Shown here one piece after another: positions 55,218-64,000 of a stretch of DNA of 64,000 nt (position 1 is its first letter; every line of letters begins with the position of its first letter). The notes under the pieces were generated by a model that was not told the origin of the DNA, ran no database searches, and saw only the letters and a program-made list of their open reading frames with translations. The DNA lies in the NCBI RefSeq assembly GCF_029203305.1, contig NC_089467.1:620001-684000 (forward strand). Reading direction: 5' to 3'. The position numbers were made by a program, and so were the translations under genes. Source of the stretch: Yamadazyma tenuis (taxonomy: Eukaryota; Ascomycota; Pichiomycetes; Serinales; Debaryomycetaceae).

Positions 55218-56819
55218 ATGAGTGAACAGTTCAAGTTTAGAAGAGCAGAAACCCCAGAAAAAATCAAACAGGTGTGTGAGTTGGCCCAGGAGTGGTTTCT
55301 CACCTCCATGACCCCTGAAAATGCCGGGCTGATCATGCTTGAAAGTATCTCAATGCGCAAGGATATCACCCAAGTATACTACCTCGAACATACCAAAACC
55401 AATAAACCCGTTTGTATGGTGCAAGTGAGCCACCGTGGTGCATACTACAGCGACTCGCCCACCGCTAGCGGGCCCTCGTCGGCCCCCAACCCCGACACCT
55501 TCGGCGTCAAGCCTGCTACCGCGTTGATGATTGGGTTTGTGTTCACGGCTCAAGCCTACAGAAAATTGGGGTTAGCCAACCGGTTGATTAGTGCCGTCAT
55601 CGAGTACGTGGAGAAGGAGTTGATCAAGGAAAACATCAGCAAGAGTGATAAACTGAAGCCCGACAGCTTTGCTTCGATGGTGATGAACAACGGTCAACTC
55701 GACTTAAACTTGGCCAACTACTACTTGGGTAAGAAGTATGCGTGGGTGCTCTACTCGGCCGTGGGCAACTTTTACGAGCGGTTCGGCTTCAAGGCTTTCC
55801 CAGTGGACTTGTTCAAGGTTCCCACGTCGGTGTTGACGGATTCGCAGCAGCGTTTGCTCGAAGCATTGATGGACTCTTCACCCGAAGCAAAGGCCAGGGG
55901 TAAGCATTTACGGTATCTCGACTCGTCCAAGCCACAGGACCGAGACTTAGTGTCATTCATCATGCAGAACAAGGAATTGGAGATTTTGACCGAATTGAAC
56001 AAGCTGACTTTCCATTCGGAATTGACGGGTGGCCGCAAGTCCAGTTCTTCTCTCACCAATATTACCGACACGTTGGCCATGAGTAAGCTCGCATCGCAAA
56101 CGGAAATGACAAGTATTTCGGAGACGGCAGGTGCTACGCCCGTGGCCCAGAGAAAGTCGTCCGTCACCGTCCTCTCCTCGGCCAAGTTCGCCATGAAGCC
56201 TGATGTTGATATTTACAAGGCCACCAACTTTCTCAGCAACAGCAGATTGGCGAGCACCGAAGGGTTTACCGCCGAGAACGAGCGCTACAACCACATCGAG
56301 GGGGCCATTTTCACCAACGAGTTGCAGCAGAAGTCTTACTTTATTCTCTGGTCAACGTTGATTGCGCAATTTGTGGTGGTGGGAGTGGGTGAATTACAAT
56401 TCAATATGTTTGGCCCCACCACCGATCCTTTGGGCAAGAGAAGTGACCAGAGACGTCGTGGATCTTCATTTAGTGGGTTGAATGATCTTGGTGGCTATAA
56501 TTTCCAGGACTTGGATATCTTGTTTTCGGCTGCTTGTCTGGTTGCAAAAAAGAGAGCGCTCGAAGACAAAAACTCCATTTATGTTGCAATCAACGATTTG
56601 CCCAACACCATCCCTGCTCCCATGCTCAGCGACTACTTTTTGCACTATTTGCCCAAGACACACCTTGGGGCTGATTCTGACAAGTCGTTGGCCCCAGAAA
56701 ACCAGGTGGAGCTTTATGCTTCTAATAAGTTTGTGTTGCCGATGTTGCGGAGGTTTGGAAAGGAGCTGGCAGAATTTGACTTGGACTGGGTCGCCAACGG
56801 AATGTTGTCGTGGGGCTAG
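55218..56819 (+). CDS. GNAT-type N-acetyltransferase, Lyc1-like (tentative)
   Basis: The protein has 533 residues from the ATG at 55218 (MSEQFKFRRAETPEKIKQV). The N-terminal GNAT domain (about 5-215) includes IGFVFTAQAYRKLGLANRL, whose RKLGLANRL part is the acetyl-CoA loop, and YAWVLYSAVGNFYERFGFKAFP. The C-terminal half is a second domain, found in fungal lysine N6-acetyltransferases of the Lyc1 type that open lysine degradation. That subfamily call is moderate. A Ser/Thr-rich linker at about 270-320 separates the halves. An upstream in-frame ATG (55152) would add 22 residues that look like a mitochondrial presequence. Confidence 0.75.
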   Translation: MSEQFKFRRAETPEKIKQVCELAQEWFLTSMTPENAGLIMLESISMRKDITQVYYLEHTKTNKPVCMVQVSHRGAYYSDSPTASGPSSAPNPDTFGVKPATALMIGFVFTAQAYRKLGLANRLISAVIEYVEKELIKENISKSDKLKPDSFASMVMNNGQLDLNLANYYLGKKYAWVLYSAVGNFYERFGFKAFPVDLFKVPTSVLTDSQQRLLEALMDSSPEAKARGKHLRYLDSSKPQDRDLVSFIMQNKELEILTELNKLTFHSELTGGRKSSSSLTNITDTLAMSKLASQTEMTSISETAGATPVAQRKSSVTVLSSAKFAMKPDVDIYKATNFLSNSRLASTEGFTAENERYNHIEGAIFTNELQQKSYFILWSTLIAQFVVVGVGELQFNMFGPTTDPLGKRSDQRRRGSSFSGLNDLGGYNFQDLDILFSAACLVAKKRALEDKNSIYVAINDLPNTIPAPMLSDYFLHYLPKTHLGADSDKSLAPENQVELYASNKFVLPMLRRFGKELAEFDLDWVANGMLSWG

Positions 56820-56967
56820 CGGGATGGCGGAGTTGGCCTAGGCTAGCGATGCGACATAGCCGAAAAGTTAACTATTCCCAGCTTTTGTTTTTAGTATCAT
56901 AGACTTTTATGTAAATGGTGTATGCATTGAGAGATGTAGGGTAGAAGATTAGGGGTGCAAAAAGAAG

Positions 56968-57040
56968 AACCCATGCCGGGACTCGAACCCGGAATCTTTT
57001 GATTAGAAGTCAAATGCGCTAACCATTACGCCACACAGGC
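56968..57040 (-). tRNA. tRNA-Arg (anticodon UCU)
   Basis: A 73-base cloverleaf without intron. The anticodon stem TTTGA/TCAAA closes loop CTTCTAA with anticodon TCT. The T arm is CCGGG-TTCGAGT-CCCGG, and the D arm matches yeast tRNA-Arg (GGCGTAATGG). The acceptor stem contains several G-U pairs, including G1-U72. A T5 terminator lies just beyond the 3' end. Confidence 0.9.
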
Positions 57041-57120
57041 TAATTTTTTCGTCAGTAAAAGCCTGATTTTTGCGCCCGGCATCTTAAACCTTCACCTGCT
57101 ATTCGATCTCCACACTTATG

Positions 57121-57220
57121 TTTAGGACTATGTCCGTCTTCAGACTTCAGTTTAGAACTATCGCCATCTCCAGACTCTCTCCAGAATTTCTCTACAACTA
57201 TCTCCGTCTCCAGAAGTTCC
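57121..57220. repeat. Three imperfect ~33-base tandem units
   Basis: Units begin at 57121, 57151 and about 57187. Each contains ACTAT followed by a CC-TCT-CAGA block (for example AACTATCTCCGTCTCCAGA). Lengths are 30, 36 and about 34 bases. The tract lies between tRNA-Arg and the CYSTM gene. Confidence 0.65.
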
Positions 57221-57311
57221 TACCCATACACCCACTTCAGAAACTGTTCTCTACTTTCTCTCATACAACATGTATATTTTATATTATGAATTCAGCCAGC
57301 AAGCCAACCAC

Positions 57312-57710
57312 CTAGAAAAGTGCATCCAACGTACAACAAATACAAAGTGCACCCAAGCAAGCTGCCAAGCACCCTCCAGATCCAGATCCACCAGACTGCT
57401 GTTGCACATACATAGGCTGTTGTTGTTGATAGTATCCTCCTTGTGGTTGTTGGGGGTAGCCGCCTCCGTACCCTTGCTGGGGGTATCCCTGTTGTTGTTG
57501 GTAGCCACCGCCGTACCCTTGTTGACCACCATATCCTTGTTGACCATATCCCTGTTGACCTCCGTATCCCTGTTGGTTACCACCAAAGCCTCTATCACCG
57601 GCACTTTGACCGGAAGGCGGATGACTTGGAGGTGCGTAGTTGTCTGATGGTTTGGAATTGGACCATTCTGGTGGAGCTCCGGTGGGAGCAGAGTAATCTT
57701 TTCCTGACAT
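57312..57710 (-). CDS. CYSTM-domain tail-anchored membrane protein
   Basis: The protein has 132 residues. It starts [16 protein letters not shown], continues with a low-complexity [15 protein letters not shown] region (about 43-98) and ends in the cysteine-rich transmembrane module [19 protein letters not shown] (about 114-132). Fungal relatives such as Ybr016w and Ydl012c are plasma-membrane tail-anchored proteins with stress-related roles. Palmitoylation of the cysteines is plausible. The Gly/Tyr/Gln repeat resembles prion-like sequence but is too short to claim aggregation. The gene is divergent from RPS5. Confidence 0.88.
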   Translation of the reverse strand: MSGKDYSAPTGAPPEWSNSKPSDNYAPPSHPPSGQSAGDRGFGGNQQGYGGQQGYGQQGYGGQQGYGGGYQQQQGYPQQGYGGGYPQQPQGGYYQQQQPMYVQQQSGGSGSGGCLAACLGALCICCTLDALF

Positions 57711-58197
57711 TTATTAGTTTGTAGTGGTGGTTGTGAGGAAATTCACAGATTATGTTGGTGCGAGTAAATGCGAGTGCGGTCCTGCATCCCGGTTGAAAGT
57801 CAGACAGCCAAGACAACCATAATATGACTTCCTGGGAGTTGATAATCTACGTAAATGGGAGTGCAAGTAGGCGATGTCATGGTAAATGACTGACCAAAAG
57901 ACGGAAACTACGGCTGGAAACAATAGGTCAAAATAGTATCATTTCTTTTGGTATCGCCAAAGCCTTCTCGAGTCATGCGTGGTAGATCGGGGGATCTAGG
58001 GCATGCTCACGTGCTTTCTCGTAGGGCTGTGGGTGCGACTGGGGAGATTTGGAACCCCCTGGTAGGCGCACCCCCGGTGAATTCCTCGCCCGCCACGACC
58101 CACGATTTTCTGCGATACTCACAACTGAAAATTTTCATCGCACTGAGTTTTCACCAGACTTTTCCCAATAGTTATTCATCAGTAAATTCAAGTTAAT
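57711..58197. other. Divergent intergenic region, CYSTM / RPS5
   Basis: The 487 bases contain a Tbf1/Cbf1-type module at 57997-58028 close to RPS5. The CYSTM side (57711-57900) shows nothing distinctive. Confidence 0.5.
57997..58028. promoter_or_regulatory. Tbf1/Cbf1-type ribosomal protein promoter module
   Basis: TAGGGCA (57997-58003), TCACGTG (58007-58013) and TAGGGCT (58022-58028) lie 170-200 bases before the RPS5 ATG. TAGGG-type Tbf1 sites beside a Cbf1 E-box are the known ribosomal protein promoter arrangement in CUG yeasts, in place of Rap1. Confidence 0.6.
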
Positions 58198-58866
58198 ATG
58201 GCTGAAGTTGAAGAAGTTCAAGAAGTTCCAGTGATCCAAGAAGAACTCAAGCTCGTTGAATTGGCCACCGCCATTCCTGCTGACGTGCAAGCTGCTCAAG
58301 CTGAAGTCAAGTTGTTCAACAAATGGTCTTTTGAAGACGTTGAAGTCAAGGACGTTTCCTTGGTTGACTACATCCAAATCGCCCAACCAGTGTTTGTTTC
58401 CCACACTGCCGGTAGATACGCCGCCAAGAGATTCAGAAAGGCCCAATGTCCTATTGTTGAAAGATTAACCAACTCTTTAATGATGAACGGTAGAAACAAC
58501 GGTAAGAAGTTGAAGGCTGTCAGAATCGTCGAACAAGCCTTGGAAATCATCCACGTTGTCACCGAACAAAACCCATTGCAAGTTGTTGTTGACGCCATTG
58601 TCAACTCTGGTCCAAGAGAAGACTCCACCAGAATTGGTTCTGCTGGTACCGTCAGAAGACAAGCTGTTGATGTTTCTCCTTTGAGAAGAGTCAACCAGGC
58701 TGTTGCTTTAATAACCATTGGTGCTAGAGAAGCTGCTTTCAGAAACATCAAGACCATTTCTGAATGTTTGGCTGAAGAGTTGATCAACGCTGCCAAGGGT
58801 TCTTCTACTTCTTATGCCATCAAGAAGAAGGACGAATTGGAAAGAGTTGCCAAGTCTAACCGTTAA
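58198..58866 (+). CDS. RPS5: 40S ribosomal protein S5 (uS7)
   Basis: Small subunit head protein near the mRNA exit channel, contacting the E-site tRNA. The 222 residues include the eukaryotic acidic N-terminal extension and the uS7 core: [61 protein letters not shown] and the C-terminal [18 protein letters not shown]. Length matches the yeast protein (225). Codon choice is strongly biased, as expected of a highly expressed gene. No intron. Confidence 0.99.
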   Translation: MAEVEEVQEVPVIQEELKLVELATAIPADVQAAQAEVKLFNKWSFEDVEVKDVSLVDYIQIAQPVFVSHTAGRYAAKRFRKAQCPIVERLTNSLMMNGRNNGKKLKAVRIVEQALEIIHVVTEQNPLQVVVDAIVNSGPREDSTRIGSAGTVRRQAVDVSPLRRVNQAVALITIGAREAAFRNIKTISECLAEELINAAKGSSTSYAIKKKDELERVAKSNR

Positions 58867-59093
58867 GATATCTACATTTATATCGTGTATAATATCTCCA
58901 AAACCTTCATTGTTAATAAACATATTGTTAAACGGGTGATCATAGTAGCCAGAAGAACATACCCAGGTTTTATTATCGTTTATTAATCTCTACACTTTAT
59001 AATCATCATTCTAATTGTCTACCCATTACGCTTTTATGATTGTGCTTGTTATTGCTCTTATTGCCATTATTGTTTGGTACCGTCAGTGCCATG

Positions 59094-60926
59094 CTAAACT
59101 TTAATCGGGTAAAACATCCGAATGAAAAAACTCCCTACACTGGCCCTCAATAACACCTCGTACCGCTCGATTCTCTCCGTCAACAATACAATGTCCGCCT
59201 TCTCTTCGTCCGTCTTTTGCAATTCTGCCACCGTCAAATACCGGCACCGCAGTCCCGTAAGCTCTTGTAAAGTATTGATAGAACATGCTAATCTGGCCCT
59301 GATCACCTTATTCACCAAGTGCAGCCTGATTAGCAACGCCAACGTCGAACACGTAAAGAAACACACTCCCACAAAAATCTGAAGGTGCAAATATGGCTGG
59401 GTGGAGTTGGATCTGGTCAATGCCAACGCGATCACTTCTGCCACCAACGACGGAATTGAAACGGCAATGTTCATAGCTGACCATCCAGCAGGGAGCTTGC
59501 TAGGATCTCCAAGAATATCTGAACACACCGGCTGACTCATAAGAGTACCGATGCCCGCAACACCTCCAAGAATTAAACAGAACGGTACCATGGCTGCAAA
59601 AGAACTGGCATTGATCCAAAATGCCAAAATCCATATACAGATGAGCAAAGGAATAAGTACGGCCACATTGCTTCTTCCAGCCCAGTCGGCCACAAATCCA
59701 AAACCAGGACGTCCCACGATCTGGCCAATATTCAAGATGGCTGTCAAAAGTGTAGCCTTACTGGATGATAATCCAATCAGGGTAGCATACGACGATACCG
59801 AAAACAACACCACCACGTACGCAGTCATAGCTATCAGAAACCACACACACCACACCATCATGGGCCAAGTGCTGAGAACCGAGAAGTCAAAGATCAACTT
59901 GAAGTTGTCTCGAATAAACTGTTTCAGAAGTCTCTGTTTGAAAGGTAAGGTTTTTCCGTACCGAGGCTTCAACAAAAAACACGGTAAGGCCGCCACCAAC
60001 GCCATCAACGCCGCCAAACGCAACCCCCACCGCTGGTTTCCAGTCATCTCAAACACCTTATGAATACTCAACGAAAATACCACTCCTCCCGACCCAGCAC
60101 CAGAAATACAGATGCCGAAGGCAGTAGCGCGATGCTTGTCAAACCAGGTTGGTAACACCAAAGTGGCCGGAATAAACAACATGCTGAACGACATCCCCAC
60201 AATGACACCCTGACACACATAGAGCTGCCAGATTTTGGTGGCAAATGACGCCAAGATGTACCCAGCCGTCTGAAGGGTGATGCCTAGAGCGGTGATGGCC
60301 TTTATGCCTATAACCCGATATAACATCGATACAAACGGGCTGCAACCCTGCGCAAGGCACACCACCAAGCCTCCGATCAACGCAAAGTCGTACTTGGTGG
60401 CTCCCGGGAACACGTTGGCATCGATATAGTATTGTAAAAATACTCCAAACGAGGCATTACTACCCCAGGTTGCAAATACCGATAACATGGCAATGATGGC
60501 AATGACCCACGCATACCCTTCGTCGGGTGGTGGGATGTTCTCTTCCTCTTCCACGTCTACTTCCGATAACTTGAGCTCCTTTTCTCCAACCACCTGCTCT
60601 TCATCGGCAATGGTGGTGTTCTTTCGGGAGATGGCCTCGAGCTCTTGTGCGATAACAGCATCTGGCACTCCGGTGTCTCGGTACTCGTGAGCCACGGCCG
60701 CATCCTGGATCCGGTCGTCTCGAATTCCTGAGATGATTCGAGAGAGCTCTGACACGTTGGTACGTTGGCGGTGGAGAATTTCCGATTCAGCATCGTCATC
60801 AGCAGCCTTTTCGGACTCCAAAGAAGCTCTCAGCCCCGTGTCAGGCGCGTATGCCTGGTACCGCTTATTGGAAACACCGCTACTACCCGACAGCGCATCG
60901 GTGTAGTGGGTAGAATGTGTAGACAT
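59094..60926 (-). CDS. Monocarboxylate-transporter-like MFS protein (Mch type)
   Basis: The protein has 610 residues. A long charged N-terminus (about 1-130, with Asp/Glu and Ser/Thr) leads into the family signature PPDEGYAWVIAI and about 12 TM segments. VLPTWFDKHRATAFGI after TM4 and GFVADWAGRSN before TM9 are typical of fungal Mch proteins. A C-terminal tail of about 70 residues is charged. The substrate is unknown, since yeast Mch proteins are not shown to carry monocarboxylates. A TATA element (CTTTATA, complement, 60979-60985) lies about 55 bases upstream and a Gcn4 heptamer TGAGTCA at 61054-61060. It is convergent with RPS5. Confidence 0.86.
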   Translation of the reverse strand: MSTHSTHYTDALSGSSGVSNKRYQAYAPDTGLRASLESEKAADDDAESEILHRQRTNVSELSRIISGIRDDRIQDAAVAHEYRDTGVPDAVIAQELEAISRKNTTIADEEQVVGEKELKLSEVDVEEEENIPPPDEGYAWVIAIIAMLSVFATWGSNASFGVFLQYYIDANVFPGATKYDFALIGGLVVCLAQGCSPFVSMLYRVIGIKAITALGITLQTAGYILASFATKIWQLYVCQGVIVGMSFSMLFIPATLVLPTWFDKHRATAFGICISGAGSGGVVFSLSIHKVFEMTGNQRWGLRLAALMALVAALPCFLLKPRYGKTLPFKQRLLKQFIRDNFKLIFDFSVLSTWPMMVWCVWFLIAMTAYVVVLFSVSSYATLIGLSSSKATLLTAILNIGQIVGRPGFGFVADWAGRSNVAVLIPLLICIWILAFWINASSFAAMVPFCLILGGVAGIGTLMSQPVCSDILGDPSKLPAGWSAMNIAVSIPSLVAEVIALALTRSNSTQPYLHLQIFVGVCFFTCSTLALLIRLHLVNKVIRARLACSINTLQELTGLRCRYLTVAELQKTDEEKADIVLLTERIERYEVLLRASVGSFFIRMFYPIKV

Positions 60927-61952
60927 GGAGACTGTTAAAAAAAACCTGGAGCCTGAAAAGCGCCTTGCATTTGGGGGTCTTTATACTTTTTCAAGTGCAA
61001 AAGCGATATGCGCATTGGAAAGGCTTTTCGGAATGCAGTCCCGCTATTACCTATGAGTCAACCGCCATGAATAAATACCGGGGTTTGGGGAAAAAAATCT
61101 TAAATTATGAATCAGCCCCTGTGCGTGCCATGATATTGGCTCCTGTGACTGCTGGTGGTATTTTTGTACTTTGATAGACGTTAGAAAATGTGTCAAATAG
61201 AATCTGGGGGGAGGGGCGTGGGGGGGCCAAACCTCCCGAAGTTTTGTGCATAATGACAGGCCAGGCTTACTAAGCTACATGCCAATTTGGTACTGAACGA
61301 CCAACTGGCACTTTTTGTTATTGCCGACTTGTGCTGAAGCTACCACGAGTTCTAACCGACCCCCACCGTCGTGCTGAGTAATCTGGTGCGGTTGTTGCGG
61401 GTGACAAGGTCAGTAGTAGTTAGCCATGTGGTAGTGGCCGATTTATGATGATGCCGTACAAATTCCGTGAAAGTGGCAGTGGCAATGGAATTTGGACGAG
61501 TATCCTGGGTTTGGTGGCACTGTCGCTGATCGATCTTGGATGTGAAAGAGAATTACGAAATTGAACATTTAAATTGTGTTTTGAATCAAATTTGCAACAT
61601 TCACAATTTCAATCAATTATTGAGACTCTCCAGCTAATCCACCTGGAGAATGTAAAAAAATCAAAAACTTTGGAAAAACCACCCTCTTCAAACTCTGCGC
61701 TGACAGCTCGAAACAAGGAACTTTCAACAAAAGACCTAGATGTTCATACACAGGCCCCTTTTGGTATGTCCTGATTTTGATCACAGGGCGCGGAAACTAA
61801 TCAGTAATTCTCGCGAGACAATTATCATCGATACTCCTATCTCCATTAAATTAACACCCGTGCACCCACACAACATAGCCGTGCAATATTCTACGGACAG
61901 AAACACCACACCATAAGCACAACCATCATATTTCTCACCGTTCAAATCCATT
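60927..61952. other. Divergent intergenic region, Mch-type transporter / VPS4
   Basis: The 1026 bases hold a TATA element (60979-60985) and TGAGTCA (61054-61060) for the transporter, and a G-run tract at 61206-61226. An A/T-rich VPS4-proximal half follows. No gene is supported. Confidence 0.45.
61206..61226 (+). other. G-run tract with quadruplex-forming pattern
   Basis: Runs of six, four and seven G separated by A and CGT formally satisfy the G3+N1-7 quadruplex pattern, using one G of the last run as a loop. AGGGG and GTGGGG sub-motifs could equally be stress (Msn2-type) or Mig1-type sites. Confidence 0.5.
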
Positions 61953-63260
61953 ATGTCTGGAGGATCTGATTTCCTTTCCAAGGGGATAGACCTCGTTCAA
62001 AAGGCTATCGATGCTGATACCGCCACACGGTACGAAGAAGCCTACAAATTGTACTACAACGGCTTGGATTACCTTATGCTTGCCATCAAGTACGAAAAAA
62101 ACCAAAAGTCCAAGGAATTGATTCGGTCCAAGTTTACTGAGTATCTCACCCGAGCTGAACAGCTCAAAGACCATTTGGAAAAACAGCTGCTGAAGTCCAA
62201 CTCGGCCGAAAACTCCTCCACCAATGGGTCCACCAAGGCCCGGAAACCAGGCGAAACTAGTGGTGATGACGACGACGCCGATACCAAGAAACTCAGAGGT
62301 GCTCTTGCTGGGGCTATTCTCTCTGAGAAACCAGACGTTAAGTGGAGCGATATTGCCGGGTTGGAAAGCGCCAAAGAAGCGTTGAAAGAAGCAGTGATCT
62401 TGCCCGTCAAGTTCCCCCAGTTGTTTAAAGGCAACCGGAAACCCACCTCGGGTATTCTCCTTTACGGGCCTCCAGGTACTGGAAAATCGTACCTCGCGAA
62501 AGCGGTAGCCACCGAAGCCAATTCGACTTTTTTCTCTGTGTCATCCTCGGACTTGGTTTCCAAGTGGATGGGAGAGTCTGAGCGGTTGGTGAAGCAGTTA
62601 TTCACCATGGCCCGTGAAAGCAAGCCGTCGATCATCTTTATTGATGAGGTGGATGCCTTGTGTGGGCCTCGAGGTGAGGGAGAAAGTGAGGCTCTGAGAA
62701 GAATTAAAACCGAGCTCTTGGTGCAAATGAACGGGGTGGGTAACGATTCCAGTGGCGTGTTGGTGTTGGGGGCCACGAACATCCCATGGCAATTGGATGC
62801 AGCTATTAGACGGAGATTTGAAAAGAGAATCTATATTCCTTTACCTGATGAAGATGCCCGAACCCGGATGTTCGAACTCAACGTGGGGGACGTGCCGTGT
62901 GAGTGTAACGCCCAGGATCTTCGGGCATTGGCATCCATGACCGACGGCTACTCGGGTCATGATATTGCGGTGGTGGTGAGAGACGCATTGATGCAGCCCA
63001 TCCGGAAGATTCAGCAGGCCACCCATTTCAAGCCGGTGCAAGACCAAGATGGCAATAGGAAACTCACTCCATGTTCGCCTGGAGACGAGGGGGCGGTTGA
63101 AACCAACTGGATGGACATTGGCACCGACGAGTTGCAGGAGCCGGACTTGACGATAAAAGACTTTATCAAGTCCATCAAGAGCAACAGGCCTACTGTGAAT
63201 GCCTCGGACATCGAGAACCACATCAAGTTCACCGACGACTTTGGACAGGAGGGAAATTGA
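61953..63260 (+). CDS. VPS4: AAA ATPase Vps4 (ESCRT-III disassembly)
   Basis: ATPase that disassembles ESCRT-III on endosomes, at the nuclear envelope and in cytokinesis. The 435 residues (yeast 437) start with the MIT domain (about 1-80, [17 protein letters not shown]). A charged linker leads to the AAA domain with Walker A GPPGTGKS (about 172), Walker [11 protein letters not shown] (about 227) and arginine fingers in AIRRRFEKR. The C-terminal helix ends in FGQEGN, typical of Vps4. Residue 248 (SEA-x-RRIKTE) is encoded by CTG where Saccharomyces has serine, supporting CUG-Ser decoding. It is convergent with the NCBP3-like gene. Confidence 0.98.
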   Translation: MSGGSDFLSKGIDLVQKAIDADTATRYEEAYKLYYNGLDYLMLAIKYEKNQKSKELIRSKFTEYLTRAEQLKDHLEKQLLKSNSAENSSTNGSTKARKPGETSGDDDDADTKKLRGALAGAILSEKPDVKWSDIAGLESAKEALKEAVILPVKFPQLFKGNRKPTSGILLYGPPGTGKSYLAKAVATEANSTFFSVSSSDLVSKWMGESERLVKQLFTMARESKPSIIFIDEVDALCGPRGEGESEALRRIKTELLVQMNGVGNDSSGVLVLGATNIPWQLDAAIRRRFEKRIYIPLPDEDARTRMFELNVGDVPCECNAQDLRALASMTDGYSGHDIAVVVRDALMQPIRKIQQATHFKPVQDQDGNRKLTPCSPGDEGAVETNWMDIGTDELQEPDLTIKDFIKSIKSNRPTVNASDIENHIKFTDDFGQEGN

Positions 63261-63318
63261 TGGCTCCGGTAGTCCAGTTACAGTTACAGTCTTAATATCA
63301 TTTTCTATTATACACTAA

Positions 63319-64000
63319 TCATTCGTCCCTCATGGGTGAGCGAGATCTGTCTCTTGTAGGGCTTCTTGACCGGTCTATACGAGCCATTGCGTCTGCGAAA
63401 AGGTCTTCCACTTCTTCCCGTCCCCTTGGCCTGGCTCGAGCCTGAAGCTTATCGGCAAACAAATCATCACTGTAGTCACGTTGATGACGACGTTTCTTGG
63501 GATTGATGGGTCTCTTTTTGTGGGGTCTTCTCTCGGGTTCTCCGTGCAATAAATAGTACCGAGAATACACCGCCGCATTCTTCACCTTTCTATCTGACTG
63601 GAAACTAAGCCTGGCATACAACACCACCGCCGACTCGTCTTCGTCCATGTTCGAGGTTTGGGCCTCCAGCGTCTCTGTTTCCACCCCCAACCGATGGGCC
63701 AATGTGGTTCGCTTTTGAAACTCAATCACCGGGGTGTATGGTTTGGTTTCTCTCTCTTGCACCAACAAGTTCACCTGATAGATCACTGGCATTGGCACCA
63801 CCGCGGGGTTGGCTCCGGTGATGGATATCTGGTCGAGGGCGTGGGTAGCATCTTCGTGGGTGGTGAACACAATGTTCACCGCACCATCGTTAATCCACTG
63901 AACCCTGAACTTACGCTGAGCATCGCCCAGCACCGGGGTATACGTGGTGGTCGGGAGGCCCGACTCCTCGTTGTTTTCGGTCGTCACCACGTAGTTGACG
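63319..64000 (-). CDS. NCBP3-like RNA-binding protein (5' end cut by window)
   Basis: The frame is open through the right edge, so the N-terminus is missing; about 227 residues are visible and the stop is at 63319-63321. The segment FRVQWINDGAVNIVF followed by DATHALDQIS closely parallels the RNA-binding motif of metazoan NCBP3 (PF10309, formerly DUF2414), a partner of the nuclear cap-binding complex in mRNA export. A middle strand FQKRTTLAHRLG, then LYARLSFQSDRKVKNAAVYSRYYLL, a basic KKRPINPKKRRHQRD cluster and an SR-type tail (RSRSPTRDRSRSPMRD) follow. Arginine/serine-rich ends fit an RNA-processing role. The family is inferred by eye; the cap-complex link is by analogy. Confidence 0.65.
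   Translation of the reverse strand, partial: VNYVVTTENNEESGLPTTTYTPVLGDAQRKFRVQWINDGAVNIVFTTHEDATHALDQISITGANPAVVPMPVIYQVNLLVQERETKPYTPVIEFQKRTTLAHRLGVETETLEAQTSNMDEDESAVVLYARLSFQSDRKVKNAAVYSRYYLLHGEPERRPHKKRPINPKKRRHQRDYSDDLFADKLQARARPRGREEVEDLFADAMARIDRSRSPTRDRSRSPMRDE

Noticed and set aside
61445..61529. C/D snoRNA-like pattern (ATGATGA at 61445-61451 and CTGA at 61526-61529)
   Set aside because: No terminal stem and no C'/D' boxes or clear rRNA complementarity that I could recognise.

Overview
The window is a piece of nuclear genome from a budding yeast (Saccharomycotina), almost certainly of the CUG-Ser1 group (relatives of Candida and Debaryomyces). The genes are compact and nearly intron-free. 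Two independent proteins carry a CTG codon where the Saccharomyces homologue has serine: Vps4-like residue 248 and His6-like residue 228. Gene content agrees (an opaque-phase Op4-like secreted protein, a Crz1/Crz2-type zinc finger, a Tbf1/Cbf1-type ribosomal protein promoter). Leucines encoded by CTG in a standard translation should therefore be read as serine. I see no transposon, LTR, CRISPR array or prokaryotic feature.

Layout. 1-5.3 kb: 5' part of an ARO8-type aminotransferase, gamma-tubulin TUB4 with a small 5' intron, tRNA-Ala(UGC) and an Op4-like secreted protein. 5.3-19 kb: the giant lipid-transfer protein FMP27, the Rab-GAP MDR1/GYP2, a Seg1-like eisosome protein and an ATG43/DUF1770-type mitochondrial protein. 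19-29 kb is a housekeeping run: RPB3, HIS6, FAF1, BRN1, YME1, PHO4. 29-35 kb is a more accessory stretch: a DHA2 drug-type transporter, tRNA-Ala(CGC), a monocarboxylate-transporter-like protein and a carboxypeptidase Y-like protease. 35-44.5 kb: IBA57, a YAT2-type carnitine acyltransferase with altered catalytic motifs, a Crz2-like factor behind a long promoter, a small PNPOx-like flavoprotein and ORC4. 44.5-57 kb: SST2, GCD11, LEU3, an MFS transporter, an amino-acid permease, a GNAT acetyltransferase and tRNA-Arg(UCU). 57-64 kb: a CYSTM protein, RPS5, a second monocarboxylate-type transporter, VPS4 and the start-proximal part of an NCBP3-like RNA-binding protein cut by the window end.

Most genes belong to unrelated housekeeping pathways, as expected in a yeast chromosome. 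The instructive signals are regulatory and evolutionary. Four pheromone response elements lie upstream of SST2, and twin Mcm1-type sites upstream of the Op4-like gene. A high-affinity Pho4 site lies upstream of PHO4, CGGAGA motifs cluster before the DHA2 transporter, and paired Gcn4 sites lie before a monocarboxylate-type transporter. A carboxypeptidase has lost both cysteines of a conserved disulfide, and a carnitine acyltransferase family member lacks its catalytic histidine. I did not find a convincing wholly new system; the candidates are ranked in the findings.
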